A stretch of 64,000 nucleotides of DNA, taken from positions 33,720 to 97,719 of the forward strand of contig CAZVEH010000001.1 in the NCBI GenBank assembly GCA_964625775.1. Reading direction: 5' to 3'. Shown here piece by piece: positions 28,481-37,638 of the stretch. The translations under genes were made by a program, and so were the position numbers. Under the pieces are notes generated by a model. The model saw only the letters and a program-made list of their open reading frames with translations, ran no database searches and was not told the origin of the DNA. Positions within the stretch are counted from its first letter, which is position 1, and each line of letters begins with the position of its first letter. Origin of the DNA: GCA-2786165 sp964625775 (GTDB taxonomy: Bacteria; Pseudomonadota; Gammaproteobacteria; Legionellales; Legionellaceae).

Positions 28481-28492
28481 TATAAGGCAGGG

Positions 28493-29620
28493 TTATTCTA
28501 ATATGTCCTGTTTGGTGCCAGCGATGATTAACTTATAAGTTTTTTCTGAAATGATACCTTGCTTAAATTTTTCTTTGGCATCTAAGGTCATCAATTGGCC
28601 TCGCTGGCGAACCAGTTTACGCGTGGTGGTGGTAACCTCATTAGGGTCACTGTCGAGTAAAATATCGCGAGCTTCTTCGTCAAACACCAGGTATTCTCTT
28701 AAAGCAACCCGTTTGCCATCGACTGTGGGTACCAGTTTTTGCCAAATACACAAGCGGATGGTTTCTAAGATATCGATCGTACGACCCAGACGCTCTTCAC
28801 CTGCAAATGATGTGACCAAACGCCTCATGGTTTCAGCGACTCCTGACGTATGCAGTGTGGTGTATACCGGATGCCCTGTTAATGCGGCTTCTAAAGCCGC
28901 AGCAATAGTAGCGGCATCTCGACACTCGCCTACCATGATCAATCTGGGTTTGCGGCGTAACGCATTGCGCACACCCTCTGCAAAAGAAGGTAGGTGTCTC
29001 GGTATTTCAGATTGGCTGACAATAGAAGAAGACGTTTCAATCTCATCAAATACAAACTCAATCGGTGCTTCGTAAGTCAGTACTTTGCGATTAGAATCTG
29101 TTGTTTCAATCAATTCGCGAATAATTGAGGCCAGTAAGGTGGATTTTCCTGAGCCTGTTGCCCCGGTGATAAACACAATGCCTTCTTGGGGTGCCAGCGC
29201 TTTGAGGATATTATCGGGCAAACCCATGGTTTCTAGCTTTGGCGGGGTGGTAGGAATGGTACGTAAGGTGATTTGCATGCCATCATGTCCGTCTACCAGA
29301 CAGGAGGTGGCATTGACCCGGTATCTGAAGCGCACGCCGCGATTTGGACGAAACTCATAGTGTGTATCAATGTCTTTACCAGAAAGAAGTTGCGTAGTGG
29401 CATTAGGACCGTAAATACTATTGATCAAATCCCCTACCTCAGTGTTCGATAAAGAACGATTGGTGATTTTAAGCAAACGGCCATATACTTCAATAAAAAT
29501 AGGTGAGCCTGTTTGAACGGTGATATCGGAAGCGCCTAATCTCTGGGCGTGTTCCAGCATTTTGTCCATGAAGACAGGAGAAAACCGCGTGGGTTCGTCT
29601 GGCATTAAATCATTGTTCAT
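28493..29620 (-). CDS. dotB: Dot/Icm ATPase DotB
   Basis: DotB is the cytoplasmic PilT/VirB11-like hexameric ATPase of the Dot/Icm system. The 375 residues are the usual length (377 in Legionella). Walker A appears as ITGATGSGKSTLLASII (about 155-170), the Asp box as LTYEAPIEFVFDEI, Walker B as PRLIMVGECRDAATIAAALEAALTGH, and the His box as VYTTLHTSGVAETMRRLV. The ATG at 29620 lies 13 bases after the dotC stop. It is the last gene of dotD-dotC-dotB. Confidence 0.97.
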   Translation of the reverse strand: MNNDLMPDEPTRFSPVFMDKMLEHAQRLGASDITVQTGSPIFIEVYGRLLKITNRSLSNTEVGDLINSIYGPNATTQLLSGKDIDTHYEFRPNRGVRFRYRVNATSCLVDGHDGMQITLRTIPTTPPKLETMGLPDNILKALAPQEGIVFITGATGSGKSTLLASIIRELIETTDSNRKVLTYEAPIEFVFDEIETSSSIVSQSEIPRHLPSFAEGVRNALRRKPRLIMVGECRDAATIAAALEAALTGHPVYTTLHTSGVAETMRRLVTSFAGEERLGRTIDILETIRLCIWQKLVPTVDGKRVALREYLVFDEEARDILLDSDPNEVTTTTRKLVRQRGQLMTLDAKEKFKQGIISEKTYKLIIAGTKQDILE

Positions 29621-29633
29621 GAGATGCGACCTA

Positions 29634-30554
29634 TTAATTTAAAGGACTGATGATTGGGTGCCAATTTTTTGCTGTGATTTTAATTTTTGCTGTTTCAATA
29701 CGTTTTTCTAAGTCATTAAACTGTTCAAGAGCTTGTTCGTCTTTTTCCAGTGCGGCTTTCCATTCGCTACTGTTGATATTGAGTGCTGGCAGTGCAGTAA
29801 TACGTAACACTCTATCATCAATATGAATCTCATGACCATCCCCAGTGACCCCTAAATCGGTATGAGAAACATAAGGAGGAGATACCATATTCATAGCGAG
29901 TAATTTACGATATAAAATCATGCCCGTAAAATCTTCTTTGATGCGAGCAATATTTTCTTCCAAAATAGTATTGGCTTGATCCATGCCATTTTGCCAACCT
30001 TTGGCCACGAAGTAGGTCCAGATTTCTCGCTCTTCTTTGTTCACCGGTAGCAGGGATACATGAGGGGTATCTGGCTGTTGGAAGTCCATCCATAGATATT
30101 GGCGCCAATTTGGAGGGGTCGTCACAAAATGTGCTTGTTTGGTGACTTTATACGTGCGATCTGATACGCGAATGGTTTGAGTGTCGGCCAAATTCAAGGT
30201 ATTTCGGCCTTCTAAGAGCACGGGTGGTAGCACATTGTGTTCTAAAACAAGTGCGTTAAAATCATATATGGTATCAAGATAACGTGTTTGACGGATCAGC
30301 TGATCATCAATGATTTTCGCGCGGTAGGCTAAGCCTGATTGCGCACCGACGCTTAATGCGGTTTCTTTGAGTGCCATTTCACGTATTTTACTGGTGCTAC
30401 GCGAGTTACGAGGGTCAGTTTTTTGCGTATTTTGCATCGCCTGCAGGCCAGCCAAAGAGGACGTATCTCCCACTTGGCCATTTTGACGAGACGATGCACA
30501 GGCGACCAGGAGAAAAATAATCAACCAATACGTTTTACGAATATAAATTAGCAT
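29634..30554 (-). CDS. dotC: Dot/Icm outer membrane lipoprotein DotC
   Basis: DotC is part of the Dot/Icm core complex and, with DotD, brings DotH to the outer membrane. The 306-residue protein has a lipoprotein signal peptide with lipobox LVAC (Cys 19). The body contains MALKETALSVGAQSGLAYRAKIID, LPPVLLEGRNTLNLAD and QNGMDQANTILEENIARIKEDFTGMILYRKLLAMNMVSPPYVS, matching the family. It overlaps the end of dotD by 20 bases and precedes dotB by 13, so the three are one operon. Confidence 0.96.
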   Translation of the reverse strand: MLIYIRKTYWLIIFLLVACASSRQNGQVGDTSSLAGLQAMQNTQKTDPRNSRSTSKIREMALKETALSVGAQSGLAYRAKIIDDQLIRQTRYLDTIYDFNALVLEHNVLPPVLLEGRNTLNLADTQTIRVSDRTYKVTKQAHFVTTPPNWRQYLWMDFQQPDTPHVSLLPVNKEEREIWTYFVAKGWQNGMDQANTILEENIARIKEDFTGMILYRKLLAMNMVSPPYVSHTDLGVTGDGHEIHIDDRVLRITALPALNINSSEWKAALEKDEQALEQFNDLEKRIETAKIKITAKNWHPIISPLN

Positions 30555-31020
30555 ATCTTAATTCGATAACTTTATGTTTTGGATACACATGAATATAAGC
30601 CTTATTGCCCGCTTGATAATCAATATTACGCAGTATTTCACCCAAGCTGGCGTCTGTCAAACGTACACTGACTAAAATAGGAATGGCAGGTTCTTGTCCA
30701 ATGATTCTCAAGTGATAGTGAGCTGCTTTCGCGATGCGATGGGTTAATTCACTGATAGGGCCCGACCAATCTACCGAGGCATGGGTTTGCAAACCTGCGG
30801 CATTAGGGATAGTCAGCGTATTATCTTTGTGTGACGGTGTGAGTACTTTTTCTGTTTTAGCCATGGACAACATGGAGTTGCTCACAGAATTGGCAGCTTC
30901 GGCAAGTTTGATGGTGGCATCGTCACTAGGATCATTATAAGGTGGTTTTTTATAAAGCCCTGGTGAGCAACCAATGATGCACATTAAAAACATTAAAAGC
31001 ACAATCAGTTTATTATTCAT
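30535..31020 (-). CDS. dotD: Dot/Icm outer membrane lipoprotein DotD
   Basis: DotD is a small lipoprotein of the Dot/Icm core complex with a secretin N0-like fold. The 161 residues start with a lipoprotein signal (MNNKLIVLLMFLMCIIGCSPG; Cys 18). The C-terminal half, with WSGPISELTHRIAKAAHYHLRIIG and EILRNIDYQAGNKAYIHVYPKHKVIELRY, fits the N0 domain. It is the first gene of dotDCB. The 187-base gap upstream (31021-31207), after rsmD, should hold the promoter, though I see no strong consensus. Confidence 0.96.
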   Translation of the reverse strand: MNNKLIVLLMFLMCIIGCSPGLYKKPPYNDPSDDATIKLAEAANSVSNSMLSMAKTEKVLTPSHKDNTLTIPNAAGLQTHASVDWSGPISELTHRIAKAAHYHLRIIGQEPAIPILVSVRLTDASLGEILRNIDYQAGNKAYIHVYPKHKVIELRYANLYS

Positions 31021-31207
31021 AGGATTTACGATGCTTCAAAGGTCTGTCAATCATGTCTTGATTGAAACAGGAGCGCAGCATCTTGTCAAGTCTATGCGTA
31101 ACGAACCTCGGTCGAGATCGTGTCTGTATCCATCGGGAAAGGAACTGCGTCTTTGCTTTGCTATCGCGCGAAAAGACAACGGTCTGCTTCAATTGCGCCA
31201 ACATAGC

Positions 31208-31852
31208 TCACTTGTGGGTTTGCTCCTGGGGCTCACTTGATACCGCCGCGTCTTTTTTTTGATACAAGGCATAGGTCACTTGGCCTGCTTTTTTTGATTT
31301 TAAAAGATGCCAAAACACTGGGCTAAGGATGAGATCATGGGGTGACTCTGAATAGAGTAAGCCGCCAGGTTTGAGTACATGTGATTGCTCAAATAATTGG
31401 ATGCATTCAAATAGGCCCAAATCGGCAAAAGGCGGGTCGATAAATACGATATCAAAGGGCTCATCAGTGTTGTTATGCTGTTGGGATCTAAGCCACTCGA
31501 TGGCAGGTGCGTTGATCACCGTCAGTTGGGGTGTTGCAAAAGATGCGGCAATTTCTTGTAAATTAAGCGCTACAGACGTATTTTTTTCAATCAATACCAC
31601 CTTGGCTGCGCCGCGGGAATACGCCTCAAATCCCAGTGCCCCGCTGCCAGCAAACACATCAAGGCATCGTGCGTTGCGAATGTCGTGCATCAGCCAGTTA
31701 AATAGCGTTTCGCGAATACGGTCAGTGGTAGGCCGCAATCCTGCGCTGGAAGGAAAAGAGAGTTTTTTACCACGATATTTGCCGCCGATGATACGTACGG
31801 TATTTGCTCTGGGCTGGATGTTTGTTTTTTTCACAATGTTTGTATCACGCAA
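31208..31852 (-). CDS. rsmD: 16S rRNA m2G966 methyltransferase
   Basis: RsmD methylates G966 of 16S rRNA. The protein contains RIIGGKYRGKKLSFP, GLRPTTDRIRETLFNWL, the SAM site DVFAGSGALGFEAYSRGA and the catalytic DIVFIDPPF (NPPY-type). The reading starts at TTG 31852; GTG at 31834 is an alternative that would give a normal 208 residues. It is divergent from ftsY, the usual neighbour, with the likely ftsY -10 box (TATAAT, 31861) in the gap. Confidence 0.93.
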   Translation of the reverse strand: MRDTNIVKKTNIQPRANTVRIIGGKYRGKKLSFPSSAGLRPTTDRIRETLFNWLMHDIRNARCLDVFAGSGALGFEAYSRGAAKVVLIEKNTSVALNLQEIAASFATPQLTVINAPAIEWLRSQQHNNTDEPFDIVFIDPPFADLGLFECIQLFEQSHVLKPGGLLYSESPHDLILSPVFWHLLKSKKAGQVTYALYQKKDAAVSSEPQEQTHK

Positions 31853-31860
31853 TAAGATGG

Positions 31861-31866
31861 TATAAT
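31861..31866 (+). promoter_or_regulatory. -10 box for ftsY
   Basis: A perfect TATAAT lies 34 bases before ftsY. The best -35 candidate, TTGTAT at 31840-31845, has a short 15-base spacer, so the -35 assignment is weak. Confidence 0.45.
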
Positions 31867-31900
31867 GCCTGAATAGTGTGTATTTGTATAGTTAAACATC

Positions 31901-32965
31901 ATGATAAAATGGTTGAAAAAAAAGCAAAACACGTCTTCTCCAGACGCAGATTTGGCCTTAAAAAATTCGGAAGATGACGCGCAGGCGCATGTGTCGCAAG
32001 CGTTTTCTGATGAACTTGACTCTGCAGCGAACACCAAAACAGATTTTTTTTCGCGGTTTAAACACGGCTTACGTAGAACCCGACATCAATTGGGTGATGG
32101 CATCGCCAAACTTGTGCTGGGCAAAAAAGAAATCGATGCAGATGTATTGGAAGACATCGAGGCGTCCCTATTATCGGCAGATTTGGGGTGTGCCATGACG
32201 CAAACGATTATTCAATCCTTGGCCGAAGGCGTAAAGCGCCAAGAGTTGTCTGACGGCGAGGCCATTTTAACTGTGTTGAAAACAAAACTGCAAGAAACCA
32301 TCACCCCTTGTGCAAAGCCCTTGCACTGGGATCCTGCTGTGCATACTCCTTTTGTGATCTTAATGGTGGGCGTGAATGGCGCGGGCAAAACCACAACCAT
32401 TGGTAAATTGGCGCATATATACCAGCAACAAGGTAAAAAAGTGATGTTGGCGGCAGGCGATACTTTTCGTGCTGCGGCTGTAGAGCAATTACAAGTTTGG
32501 GGCGAACGCAATCACATTCCGGTCATTGCTCAGCATACAGGAGCGGACAGTGCATCGGTTATTTTTGATGCGTTTCAGGCTGCAAAAGCACGAGGCATAG
32601 ATGTTCTGATTGCAGATACAGCGGGTCGTTTGCACACGCAAGATAATCTGATGTCTGAGTTGAAAAAAGTCAAACGTGTGTTGCAAAAAATGGACGGCGC
32701 CGCGCCTCACGAAGTGATGTTGGTATTAGATGCCAGCATAGGTCAGAATGCTATCAATCAAGCCCGTCAATTTGATGAGGCGGTGGGTGTCACCGGGATC
32801 ACCATGACAAAATTAGACGGTACGGCCAAAGGAGGTATTTTATTTGCTTTGGCGCATGAACTGGGTCTTCCATTTCGCTATATTGGGATTGGAGAGGGGA
32901 TGGATGATTTACGCCCATTTGATGCGGCGCAATTTGTGGAAGCAATTTTCAATGATCAACTTTAA
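31901..32965 (+). CDS. ftsY: signal recognition particle receptor FtsY
   Basis: FtsY is the SRP receptor GTPase that docks ribosomes at the membrane. The 354 residues have an acidic A domain (1-45), an N domain (FFSRFKHGLRRTRHQLGDGIAKL), and the G domain with GVNGAGKTTTIGKLA, DTFRAAAVEQLQVW, DTAGRLHTQDNLMSEL and TKLDGTAKGG. It heads ftsY-ftsE-ftsX and overlaps ftsE by 14 bases. Confidence 0.97.
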   Translation: MIKWLKKKQNTSSPDADLALKNSEDDAQAHVSQAFSDELDSAANTKTDFFSRFKHGLRRTRHQLGDGIAKLVLGKKEIDADVLEDIEASLLSADLGCAMTQTIIQSLAEGVKRQELSDGEAILTVLKTKLQETITPCAKPLHWDPAVHTPFVILMVGVNGAGKTTTIGKLAHIYQQQGKKVMLAAGDTFRAAAVEQLQVWGERNHIPVIAQHTGADSASVIFDAFQAAKARGIDVLIADTAGRLHTQDNLMSELKKVKRVLQKMDGAAPHEVMLVLDASIGQNAINQARQFDEAVGVTGITMTKLDGTAKGGILFALAHELGLPFRYIGIGEGMDDLRPFDAAQFVEAIFNDQL

Positions 32966-33602
32966 TCAAGTGAGTAAGCAGTATCAAAAGGGTCAAGATA
33001 CTTTGTCGCAGATTAATTTTTCCATGCAACAAGGCGAGATGGTTTTCTTGACGGGTCATTCTGGAGCAGGTAAATCTACCTTACTGAAGCTCTTGGCCCT
33101 GATTGAGCAACCCACACAAGGCAGTATTGTGGTTCAAGGTAAAAATCTTGCCCACATCAAACGCCGTGAGCGACCTGGTTACCGGTCTAATTTAGGCATT
33201 GTATTTCAGTCTCCACAATTGCTGATGGACCGTTCTATTTTTGCTAATGTTGCCTTGCCATTATCCATTCAAGGTCTGTTGACCAAAAATGTGACCAAAC
33301 GCGTGCACGCTGCATTAGATCGAGTAGGCTTATTGTCGTCTGAACATTTACTGCCCGCACAATTATCTGGCGGCGAGCAACAACGCGTGGGTTTAGCACG
33401 TGCTATTGTGCATAAGCCCCTGTTATTGCTTGCGGATGAACCTACCGGTAATCTCGATCCACAGATGTCCCGAGATGTGATGTCATTGTTTTGTGATCTG
33501 AATCGTTTGGGGATGACCATTTTAGTGGCGACGCATGATCTCCCTTTGATCGCGACCATGAAACACAGAATGATAATGTTAAAACGAGGATGCATATGTT
33601 AA
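32952..33602 (+). CDS. ftsE: cell division ABC ATPase FtsE
   Basis: FtsE with FtsX forms an ABC-type complex that activates septal peptidoglycan hydrolases through FtsX. The 216-residue ATPase starts MINFNQVSKQYQKGQDTLS and has Walker A GHSGAGKST, the signature LSGGEQQRVGLARA and Walker B LLLADEPTGNLD, then ATHD. ATG 32952 lies inside the ftsY end; the longer open frame upstream is only overlap with ftsY. Confidence 0.96.
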   Translation: MINFNQVSKQYQKGQDTLSQINFSMQQGEMVFLTGHSGAGKSTLLKLLALIEQPTQGSIVVQGKNLAHIKRRERPGYRSNLGIVFQSPQLLMDRSIFANVALPLSIQGLLTKNVTKRVHAALDRVGLLSSEHLLPAQLSGGEQQRVGLARAIVHKPLLLLADEPTGNLDPQMSRDVMSLFCDLNRLGMTILVATHDLPLIATMKHRMIMLKRGCIC

Positions 33603-34513
33603 AACGCAATCATGGCTCGGGTATAGCGCGCCAAGAGGCCTTAAAACGCAGCGCAGATTTTTTGTCTTATCGACCCTTATCAACTTTCATGACGATTCTC
33701 ATGATATCGGTGACGCTGATGCTGGCTTCTTTGTCTTGGATGGCCACGCACTATATCTCCGAATTACGTGGATACTGGCAAAACAGCGAACATATTTCGT
33801 TGTATTTGCGTCCTACATTAAGCATGACTGAACAACAGCAATTTTTGAATCAAGTGCGGGCAACAGCAGGAGTGGGTGAGGTCACTTTCACCTCATCTGA
33901 AGAAGGATTACGGCTTTTGTCCCAACAAGATGGTATGCAGGACATGATGCAATACTTGCCAAAAAACCCTTTGCCGTCCATGATTGAAGTAACACCCAGT
34001 GAGTCTTTGGCTACGCCAGAAGCTGTGAAACAGTTGTTCCAAACCTTAAAGGCACTGCCTCAAGTAGAAGATGCCAAATTTGATTTGGATTGGATGGGGC
34101 GTTTGTACTCTGTGATGGGGTTTTTGAAACAATTGTCACGATTTCTAATGATATTATTGGCAATGGCTGCTATGTTGGTGATTGGCAATACGTTGCGATT
34201 GATCATCCAACATCGCCAGGAAGAAATCCAAGTGTTGCAACTGCTGGGCGCTGCGGACACCTATATCATGCGACCATTTTTGTATTCAGGCGCATGGTAT
34301 GGCGTTTTGGCGGCTTGTTTGGCGATTGTTCTTGTGGATATCTTCATCGTGATGTTGCGCACGGGGTTGAATCAATGGGCTGAGCTGTACCAAATGCATT
34401 TCTCATTGTCATTGATGCCCCTGTCTGTGATGTTTGGTTTGGTTGCAGTCGCGGGCGCATTGGGCTGGGTGAGTGCGAGAGTCACAGTAGGTCGTTATCT
34501 TTTGAAAATTTAA
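33596..34513 (+). CDS. ftsX: cell division protein FtsX
   Basis: FtsX is the membrane partner of FtsE. From ATG 33596 (five bases after GAGGA) it has 305 residues: a cytoplasmic N-terminus, a first membrane helix around residue 35-55 (TFMTILMISVTLMLASLSW), a periplasmic domain (60-160), then three membrane helices at about 185-205, 225-255 and 272-295. The family feature LLGAADTYIMRPFLYSGAWYG is present. An ATG two codons earlier (33590) also fits. Confidence 0.95.
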   Translation: MLKRNHGSGIARQEALKRSADFLSYRPLSTFMTILMISVTLMLASLSWMATHYISELRGYWQNSEHISLYLRPTLSMTEQQQFLNQVRATAGVGEVTFTSSEEGLRLLSQQDGMQDMMQYLPKNPLPSMIEVTPSESLATPEAVKQLFQTLKALPQVEDAKFDLDWMGRLYSVMGFLKQLSRFLMILLAMAAMLVIGNTLRLIIQHRQEEIQVLQLLGAADTYIMRPFLYSGAWYGVLAACLAIVLVDIFIVMLRTGLNQWAELYQMHFSLSLMPLSVMFGLVAVAGALGWVSARVTVGRYLLKI

Positions 34514-34558
34514 ACGGAGGCTTGTTGAGGGCAACAGGCGCATATGTTTGGAGGGAAG

Positions 34559-35392
34559 ATGATAGCTGATGAATTAAGGAAGATTTTTGAAGCTGAAGAA
34601 CAAGAACGTGCGTTTTATCTCCACCGTCTCAAACCAGCGTTAGATCGCCTGGAACATTCGGAACATGTTCTGACCGAACGCTTGAACATAGAAAAGCTAG
34701 TCATTGGCACGTCTTTTGAGCGTGCATTCAATCTCTTAGAAGAGTCCGACAATCACAATTTAGACGCATCGCAACGTTTGTATAAATTAAATCATTTATG
34801 CCAAGACATCATGCGAGTCAATCATAGCAATCGGCTGCAAGAGATGAAGCAAGTGCTCCAAAAGACGCCGGTACCTGAATTAACCCCTGATGCGTTGTAT
34901 TACCTTGCGCACGTCTACAGTCAGGGAGAAACAGAACAAGACACACAACAAGCCGATACGTTTTTAAACCAAGCACTGCAGATGCAGCCCATACCGCAGA
35001 ATGAAGTGCTGCTCCATAAGCTCAAAGAACTTTTGGCGCATAATTATGATCGTTGGCAACTCAAGAAAACACCCCCACAACCGCAAAAATATGGCACTGT
35101 GTACGCGGATCACCACGATGTCGCCAAAGGGTTGGAAAAAGATCACCTGATTCGCCCTGCACATGGGTATCAGTATCAACGCCAAGATCTTGACCGCGCA
35201 CGCAAAGCGCTGGGGATCGGCTCTTTGGCGGATCATGAAAAAGCTTTAGGCATCAAGCCAACGCTGCAAATGCATGGCATGAGTTCTTTATCGCCCGACA
35301 AAAAAAAGCCGGAACCCAACATGCTGAGCTGCAGCAAGTGTGGTGGCAAAGGGCATGCAGCGATAGCTTGTATCAAGCCAACAAAAAAGTAA
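34559..35392 (+). CDS. unknown helical protein with C-terminal CCHC zinc knuckle
   Basis: This 277-residue protein is mostly helical. Residues about 110-155 (DALYYLAHVYSQGETEQDTQQADTFLNQAL) look like a Sel1/TPR-type repeat. The C-terminus carries C-S-K-C-x4-H-x4-C (CSKCGGKGHAAIAC), the exact CX2CX4HX4C spacing of retroviral and eukaryotic nucleic-acid-binding zinc knuckles, which is rare in bacterial proteins. The start ATG 34559 follows GGAGGG closely. It lies between core genes and a YopJ-like effector, and no housekeeping function is evident. A Dot/Icm effector acting on host RNA is a guess. Confidence 0.6.
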   Translation: MIADELRKIFEAEEQERAFYLHRLKPALDRLEHSEHVLTERLNIEKLVIGTSFERAFNLLEESDNHNLDASQRLYKLNHLCQDIMRVNHSNRLQEMKQVLQKTPVPELTPDALYYLAHVYSQGETEQDTQQADTFLNQALQMQPIPQNEVLLHKLKELLAHNYDRWQLKKTPPQPQKYGTVYADHHDVAKGLEKDHLIRPAHGYQYQRQDLDRARKALGIGSLADHEKALGIKPTLQMHGMSSLSPDKKKPEPNMLSCSKCGGKGHAAIACIKPTKK

Positions 35393-35402
35393 CAGCGCTT
35401 TT

Positions 35403-35430
35403 CTTGCCCAAAAATGATTTTTTGGGCAAG
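35403..35430 (+). terminator. intrinsic terminator after the zinc-knuckle gene
   Basis: CTTGCCCAAAA (35403-35413) pairs with TTTTGGGCAAG (35420-35430) over 11 bp, followed by CCCCTTCTTT, a weak T tract. Confidence 0.7.
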
Positions 35431-35574
35431 CCCCTTCTTTGTTCATATTTTCTACTATACTAAATATCATGTATCTGATAGTGAAATAGTTTTTTAATGA
35501 TTCGGTACTTGTTTAAAGACTAGGCATCCTGTTTGTATGGACTCTTCGCCTGCTTAAATGACCCGTCATCCCGT

Positions 35575-35660
35575 TTCATGGCCCGTCATCCTGAGCGAAG
35601 CGAAGGATCTCCTCTACAAACCTCGAGATCTTCTTCTTTCGATTCGACAGGTAAGCTGGT
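35575..35660. repeat. GTCATCCTGAGCGAAGCGAAGGATCT repeat element
   Basis: The core at 35585-35610 is a common dispersed element of Legionellales and related genomes; a partial copy (GTCATCCCG) precedes it at 35565 and relatives lie at 9919 and 63962. It fills most of the gap 35431-35697, which otherwise shows only an AT-rich stretch before the next gene. Confidence 0.6.
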
Positions 35661-35697
35661 CATTTAAAAATAAATTCATCCAATAAAGGGATCCATT

Positions 35698-36921
35698 ATG
35701 TTCGATCAAATTGAGGGCATGGAGCAGTATGGTGATGTCAATAAAAGGCATCAGATCCTCAAAGCAGCTGTTGAACATCAAAATACCATCAATCCTGATG
35801 CAGATATTCGCATGATTGATTTTGTTAATTTAAAAGAGTATTTGGAAAAAAATCCTCAAGAAGGTCGATATCGATTGTTGGTGCGTATCGAGGATCATTA
35901 TACGGCCATTGATGTTCGCCAACACGAGGGTAAAAAGTCTTGCTTGATTTTGGATGCCGCGAATGATTATAGGTGCGATACGTTGATTGCGCCTATGTTT
36001 GTCAAACAACAATTTACGGTTCTAGCGGCGGGCGGGATGAAAGGGGATGGTAAAGAAGGTGGGCCGTACGAAGCTGTTACCGCAAATATACAAACAGATA
36101 AAACGAGTTGTTCTATGTTTGCATTAGATCATTGCGTACAGCTTGCAGCAGCGCCTGATGAGATGTACGAAAACTTACATGATCAAGCTGAACTAGAATC
36201 TGTTCCTCTATTTGGTAACACTTTTACTTGGGATTGTTTACCACCTAATTTTGTCTGCAATGCACAATCTTTTAATTTACTGCAGCGATACAATGCAGCA
36301 AATCCCGGTCGTCTGAATGAAGTGATGCCAAATGGTATGACCATGAAAGACTATTTAGAACAAGGAACTAAGCTCGTGCTTGATCCTAACGGGCAGCCGA
36401 CGATTAATGAGAAAACTGGGAAACCTTTTAAGCAAAATCACTCCATCAATGTTCATGTGTTCCAAAAAGCCCAGGCAATTTATCAAAATGGCCTGGTGTC
36501 GGCAGGAGTTCCTGAGCAAAGCCCAACCTTGGAGGATAGTTCTGTAGGTGTTCCTGAAGAGCAAGGCCCAAGTGCAAAGACTGAGGTTTTGAAACTGATG
36601 AATCGAGTGATTTTAGACCTTACTAACAGTACGGTTTATGGAAGCAAGTTGGACAAAGATATAAAGTTAGAGCAACTGAAGGCGACGAGAGACACATATG
36701 CCGCAGGAGGAGCAGACACATTCCACGCCGCAAGTCTGCACCAATTTCAATTAGTTGCCAATATGCAACGGAAAGTCATCAATTTTGGTGGCCAGGCACG
36801 TTCTGGTAAAGTCTTTAAGGCTGAAATGGCTAAAATACGTGAAAAATTTCAAGAAAAAGCACAAGCGGGTACAGAAAAAGGACCTCTAAAGAGTGGTGAT
36901 GAAGACAAATTAACTCCATAA
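35698..36921 (+). CDS. YopJ-family (C55) acetyltransferase, probable effector
   Basis: The 407-residue protein resembles the YopJ/AvrRxv/HopZ effectors, which acetylate host kinases and other proteins. The catalytic triad is visible as His67 (EDHYTAID), Asp86 (ILDAAN) and Cys138 (KTSCSMFALDHC). The His-Asp spacing of 19 equals that of YopJ (H109, E128); Asp in second place is known in relatives such as PopP2. The segment around GRLNEVMPNGMTMKDY and NHSINVHVFQKAQAIYQ matches the later YopJ region. The C-terminal 120 residues are extra. No signal peptide is seen, as expected for Dot/Icm cargo. Secretion is inferred. Confidence 0.75.
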   Translation: MFDQIEGMEQYGDVNKRHQILKAAVEHQNTINPDADIRMIDFVNLKEYLEKNPQEGRYRLLVRIEDHYTAIDVRQHEGKKSCLILDAANDYRCDTLIAPMFVKQQFTVLAAGGMKGDGKEGGPYEAVTANIQTDKTSCSMFALDHCVQLAAAPDEMYENLHDQAELESVPLFGNTFTWDCLPPNFVCNAQSFNLLQRYNAANPGRLNEVMPNGMTMKDYLEQGTKLVLDPNGQPTINEKTGKPFKQNHSINVHVFQKAQAIYQNGLVSAGVPEQSPTLEDSSVGVPEEQGPSAKTEVLKLMNRVILDLTNSTVYGSKLDKDIKLEQLKATRDTYAAGGADTFHAASLHQFQLVANMQRKVINFGGQARSGKVFKAEMAKIREKFQEKAQAGTEKGPLKSGDEDKLTP

Positions 36922-36978
36922 TGATGGAATGTCTTGCCCCGGGAGGGGGAAAGCTTCCAATTAGACACCCCAAACCCA

Positions 36979-37066
36979 CGTCCTGCGGCTTGTCCGCAGG
37001 ATCCAGTGATTCGAAGACAAGCGTCTCCGTACTACTGGATACCGTGGACAAGCCACGGTACGTAGG
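36979..37066. repeat. paired hairpin repeat (CCTGCGG..CCGCAGG / CCGTGG..CCACGG)
   Basis: CCTGCGGCTTGTCCGCAGG (36982-37000) and CCGTGGACAAGCCACGG (37042-37058) are two small hairpins flanked by inverted ATCCAGT/ACTGGAT words. It looks like a dispersed palindromic element in the 36922-37190 gap. Confidence 0.55.
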
Positions 37067-37190
37067 CAATATGAGGCGTCAACTAAAACTTAAGGCTAAT
37101 TGGAAGGGGGAAAGTGCCCAGAGGACCGGATGAGGGGTGATCACAGCACCATACAAACACCCATGTGACTTTTAAAATAGGACGCTAGCC

Positions 37191-37637
37191 ATGAAAAACA
37201 TCAATGATTCTTTGCCGTTTCTAGCTCAACGCAGCATGTTTCAACTTGCTGACAAAAAAATCCCCGATGATACCTTTGAGAGATTGCAATCTTTATATCA
37301 ACAGCATTTAGAACAGCATGAACTAGGCAAAGCCAAGCTGTTGGCGCAAAAACTAAGTATTTTGTATGGCTTCAAAGGATTGTATTTATATTTGCCCATA
37401 CAGCTGTCTTTGCTTGAAAACGAAAAAAATAATGAGCATGAACTCATTGGACAAGCCTTGATTCAAGTGCTTTCGTTGATTTTTTTCATAGAAAAAAATG
37501 CATCGCAAGGCGTCGATCGTGAGTGGCTAGACACTCAAAAACAACACTGTTTTCTACTGTGTGACAATGATAGTGAAAAACGAGAAGTATTACGAGAGGC
37601 AGACACTTTGTCTGATTGTTATCTTCAAATGAGATAA
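37191..37637 (+). CDS. unknown helical protein
   Basis: The 148-residue product has no signal peptide and no domain I recognise. It is predicted helical (FERLQSLYQQHLEQHELGKAKLLAQKLSILYG) with one hydrophobic helix (ALIQVLSLIFFI, about 95-106). The ATG 37191 follows a weak AGGACG. It is followed by a strong bidirectional terminator. The setting among effector-like genes makes a host-related role possible, but that is not shown by the sequence. Confidence 0.5.
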   Translation: MKNINDSLPFLAQRSMFQLADKKIPDDTFERLQSLYQQHLEQHELGKAKLLAQKLSILYGFKGLYLYLPIQLSLLENEKNNEHELIGQALIQVLSLIFFIEKNASQGVDREWLDTQKQHCFLLCDNDSEKREVLREADTLSDCYLQMR

Positions 37638-37638
37638 A

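Noticed and set aside
28551..29360. Long plus-strand frames across dotB
   Set aside because: They are antisense shadows of dotB, which has all ATPase motifs.
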